Source: Rattus norvegicus | Lineage: Eukaryota > Chordata > Mammalia > Rodentia > Muridae | DNA: 64,000 bases | Reading direction: 5' to 3' | NCBI RefSeq assembly: GCF_036323735.1 | Contig: NC_086032.1 | Span: 50,151,335 to 50,215,334, forward strand | Shown here: positions 62,099 to 64,000 of the stretch, piece after piece | How the letters are laid out: each line of letters opens with the position of its first letter | Numbering within the stretch: position 1 is the stretch's first letter | Made by a program: the position numbers and the translations under genes | Notes under the pieces: model-generated | The model's database searches: none | Told to the model about the DNA's origin: nothing | What the model saw: only the letters and a program-made list of their open reading frames with translations

Positions 62099-63947
62099 GT
62101 GAATTCAGTTAGTTCCTAGTAGCCTGCTCTTGTAATATGTGTACTTTTAAAGATTTATAAAAATTTGGTGAGCCGAATCTGAGTAACATGGTGAATTCGG
62201 TTAGTTCCCAATAGGCTGCAGTAGTAATAAGTGGACTGTTCGGGTTATAGAAAAATTTTCACGAATGGAATCAAAATTTCTAGGCGAATTCAGTGAGTTC
62301 CCAATGGGCATGCTTGTATGATTTTGCTTTTCAATATCGAGCAACATTATAAGGAACGGACTCTAAGTATCATGGTGAATTGAATAGGTTCCCAATAGGA
62401 TTCGCATGTAATAAGCTTGTTATTCAAGATAGAGCAACGTTTTAACGAACTGAAACACTGTTTCTTGGTGAATTCAGTTAGTTCCTAGTAGCCTGCTCTT
62501 GTAATATGTGTACTTTTCAAGATTTATAAAAATTTGGTGAGCCGAATCTGAGTAACCTGGTGAATTCGGTTAGTTCCTAATAGGCGGCAGTAGTAATAAG
62601 TGGACTGTTCGGGATATAGAAAATTTTTCACGAATGGAATCAAAATTTCTAGGCGAATTCAGTGAGTTCCCAATGGGACATGCTTGTATGAGTTTGCTTT
62701 TCAATATCGAGCAACATTTTAAGGCACGGAATCCAAGTATCATGGTGAACTGAGTAGGTTCCCAATAGGATTCGCATGTAATAAGCTTGTTATTCAAGAT
62801 AGAGCAATGTTTTAACGAACTGAAACACTGTTTCTTTGTGAATTCAGTTAGTTCCTAGTAGCCTGCTCTTGTAATATGTGTACTTTTCAAGATTTATAAA
62901 AATTTGGTGAGCCGAATCTGAGTAACATGGTGAATTCGGTTAGCTCCCAATAGGCCGCAGTAGTAATAAGTGGACTGTTCGGGATATAGAAAAATTTTCA
63001 CGAATGGAATCAAAATTTCTAGGCGAATTCAGTGAGTTCGCAATGGGACATGCTTGTATGAGTTTGCTTTTCAATATCGAGCAACATTTTAAGGAACGGA
63101 ATCCAAGTATCATGGTGAATTGAGTAGGTTCCCAATAGGATTCGCATGTAATAAGCTTGTTATTCAAGATAGAGCAACGTTTTAACGAACTGAAACACTG
63201 TTTCTTTGTGAATTCAGTTAGTTCCTAGTAGCCTGCTCTTGTAATATGTGTACTTTTCAAGATTTATAAAAATTTGGTGAGCCGAATCTGAGTAACATGG
63301 TGAATTCGGTTAGTTCCCAATAGGCGGCAGTAGTAATAAGTGGATTGTTCGGGACATAGAAAAATTTTCACGAATAGAATCAAAATTTTTAGGCGAATTC
63401 AGTGAGTTCCCAATGGGACATGCTTGTATGAGTTTGCTTTTCAATATCGAGCAACATTTTAAGGAACGGAATCCAAGTATCATTGCGAATTGAGTAGGTT
63501 CCCAATAGGGTTCGCATGTAATAAGCTTGTTATTCAAGATAGAGCAACGTTTTAACGAACTGAAACACTGTTTCTTTGTGAATTCAGTTAGTTCCTAGTA
63601 GCCTGCTCTTGTAATATGTGTACTTTTAAAGATTTATAAAAATTTGGTGAGCCGAATCTGAGTAACATGGTGAATTCGGTTAGTTCCCAATAGGCCGCAG
63701 TAGTAATAAGTGGACTGTTCGGGATATAGAAAAATTTTCACTAATGGAATCAAAATTTCTAGGCGAATTCAGTGAGTTCCCAATGGGACATGCTTGTATG
63801 AGTTTGCTTTTCAATATCGAGCAACATTTTAAGGAACGGAATCCAAGTATCATTGCGAATTGAGTAGGTTCCCAATAGGATTCGCATGTAATAAGCTTGT
63901 TATTCAAGATAGAGCAACGTTTTAACGAACTGAAACACTGTTTCTTT
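62099..63947 (+). repeat. Right-hand pentamer, copy 3 (1849 bp), nearly identical to copy 2
   Basis: Monomers start at 62099, 62468, 62838, 63208 and 63578. Reading the two copies side by side I find only two substitutions: agttagttcc for atttagttcc near 62107, and gagttcgcaatgg for gagttcccaatgg near 63038. This is the closest multi-monomer match I noticed in the window and probably the latest duplication. Confidence 0.9.
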
Positions 63948-64000
63948 GTGAATTCAGTTAGTTCCTAGTAGCCTGCTCTTATAATATGTGTACTTTTCAA
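63948..64000 (+). repeat. Partial monomer at the right edge
   Basis: This is the first 53 bases of quarter-unit A, cut by the window end. It has ctcttataatatg where nearly all others have ctcttgtaatatg. The array continues beyond the window. Confidence 0.9.

Larger units (their letters stand above)
1..64000 (+). repeat. Satellite DNA array, about 173 head-to-tail 370-bp monomers
   Basis: The same sequence recurs every 368 to 370 bp across the whole window, always in the same orientation. Quarter-unit A starts, for example, at 23, 393, 763, 4455, 4825, 5195, 26261, 30697, 62099 and 63948. No unique sequence, transposon or gene interrupts it, and both window edges fall inside the array. A consensus monomer has about 37% G+C by hand count. 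Most monomers differ from each other at a few to some tens of positions, and neighbouring differences recur in blocks, which is the signature of higher-order repeats. Known biology: arrays of this size and order are typical of centromeric or pericentromeric heterochromatin in eukaryotes. The family itself is not one I recognise, so chromosome position and organism are inference only. Confidence 0.98.

Noticed and set aside
534..63907. About 150 minus-strand reading frames of 62 to 113 codons, many with nearly the same protein
   Set aside because: They recur only because the repeat recurs. The monomer is 370 bp, which is not a multiple of three, so the frame breaks at each monomer. Many of these frames open only at TTG, indels change the frame freely between copies, and there is no sign of codon constraint or a recognisable domain.
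1..64000. CRISPR array
   Set aside because: Repeat units are 92 to 370 bp with no unique spacers between them; every base belongs to the repeat.
1..64000. CENP-B box
   Set aside because: I looked for TTCG followed at the right spacing by A and CGGG on both strands of the consensus. TTCGGTTAG, TTCGGGATA and TTCGCATG are the nearest and none fits the essential positions.
1..64000. Bacterial surface-protein or other coding tandem repeat
   Set aside because: Period not divisible by three, stops in all frames of every monomer, and free variation in length between copies.
1..64000. LTR or other transposon origin of the monomer
   Set aside because: I see no TG...CA ends, primer-binding site, polypurine tract, target-site duplications or coding remnants; the internal four-fold structure explains the monomer without one.

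Overview
This window is one uninterrupted block of satellite DNA. From base 1 to base 64000 it is a head-to-tail tandem array of about 173 copies of a monomer of about 370 bp (usual lengths 368 to 370), all on the same strand. I see no unique flanking sequence, gene, RNA gene, transposon or inversion. Array size, higher-order repeat structure, AT richness (about 63% A+T by hand count of one consensus monomer) and lack of coding content point to a eukaryotic heterochromatic or centromere-type satellite. I do not recognise the family, and the window has no non-repeat sequence that could name the organism. A plant or an insect would be compatible, but that is a guess.

There are three nested levels. 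(1) The 370-bp monomer is itself four diverged quarter-units of 92, 93, 92 and 93 bp, called A, B, C and D here. Each starts with a version of GTGAATTCRGTTAGTTCCCA, and by hand alignment they are roughly 65-70% identical. (2) The 370-bp monomer is the amplified unit, and its copies are mostly well over 90% identical. (3) Diagnostic variants sort monomers into classes that recur in fixed order, giving higher-order repeats (HORs) of 2, 4, 5, 10 and 12 monomers.

Class letters and their markers: K (ggtggactgttttgg plus aatagggttcgc); T (cccaagggacatg plus ggaaccgaatcc); R (agtgtactgttcggg); L (atccaaattcgaagggg); S (cttggtgaactgac at the C/D join); E (tttctatagaattcag); Q (gagcaaaattttaagg); F (aataaacttg); G (tggattgttcggg plus cggtgagttccc); H (ttttagagatttttaaaag plus gaaaattttcacg); J (ggcagttgtaatagg); P (tggattggtcggg); V (cacgaatggatcaaaa); W (tttctagagaattcag); X (caaattcgagc plus aatgagcttg); N (tttttaggcgagttcag plus gagattgc); c = common type without a marker.

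Layout, with coordinates at the start of quarter-unit A: 23-1868 five irregular monomers; 1869-4824 FGHJ twice; 4825-7043 P c K T P c; 7044-16281 the KTRL(S/E) pentamer region; 16282-18129 Q F G H S; 18130-19976 K T R L E/Q; 19977-24041 FGHJ K QQ FGHJ; 24042-26260 a PSKH tetramer and the start of its tandem copy; 26261-35132 the 12-mer K H J P S K R L E Q F P twice (4436 bp each); 35133-36611 S K T R-like; 36612-38828 V W X c c N; 38829-46216 a decamer starting F P K c W X V, twice, the second copy incomplete; 45113-49538 and 52494-55813 a long duplicated segment that lost two monomers in its second copy; 49908-52124 a second copy of the V W X c c N block; 56923-63947 a 1.85-kb pentamer in three copies, the last two almost identical; 63948-64000 the start of one more monomer.

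Nothing here works as a set of genes. The window is instead a record of unequal crossing-over and gene conversion. Several monomers are visible fusions of two classes, and they mark individual exchange points. The many short minus-strand reading frames are by-products of the repeat, because 370 is not a multiple of 3 and no frame survives from one monomer to the next.
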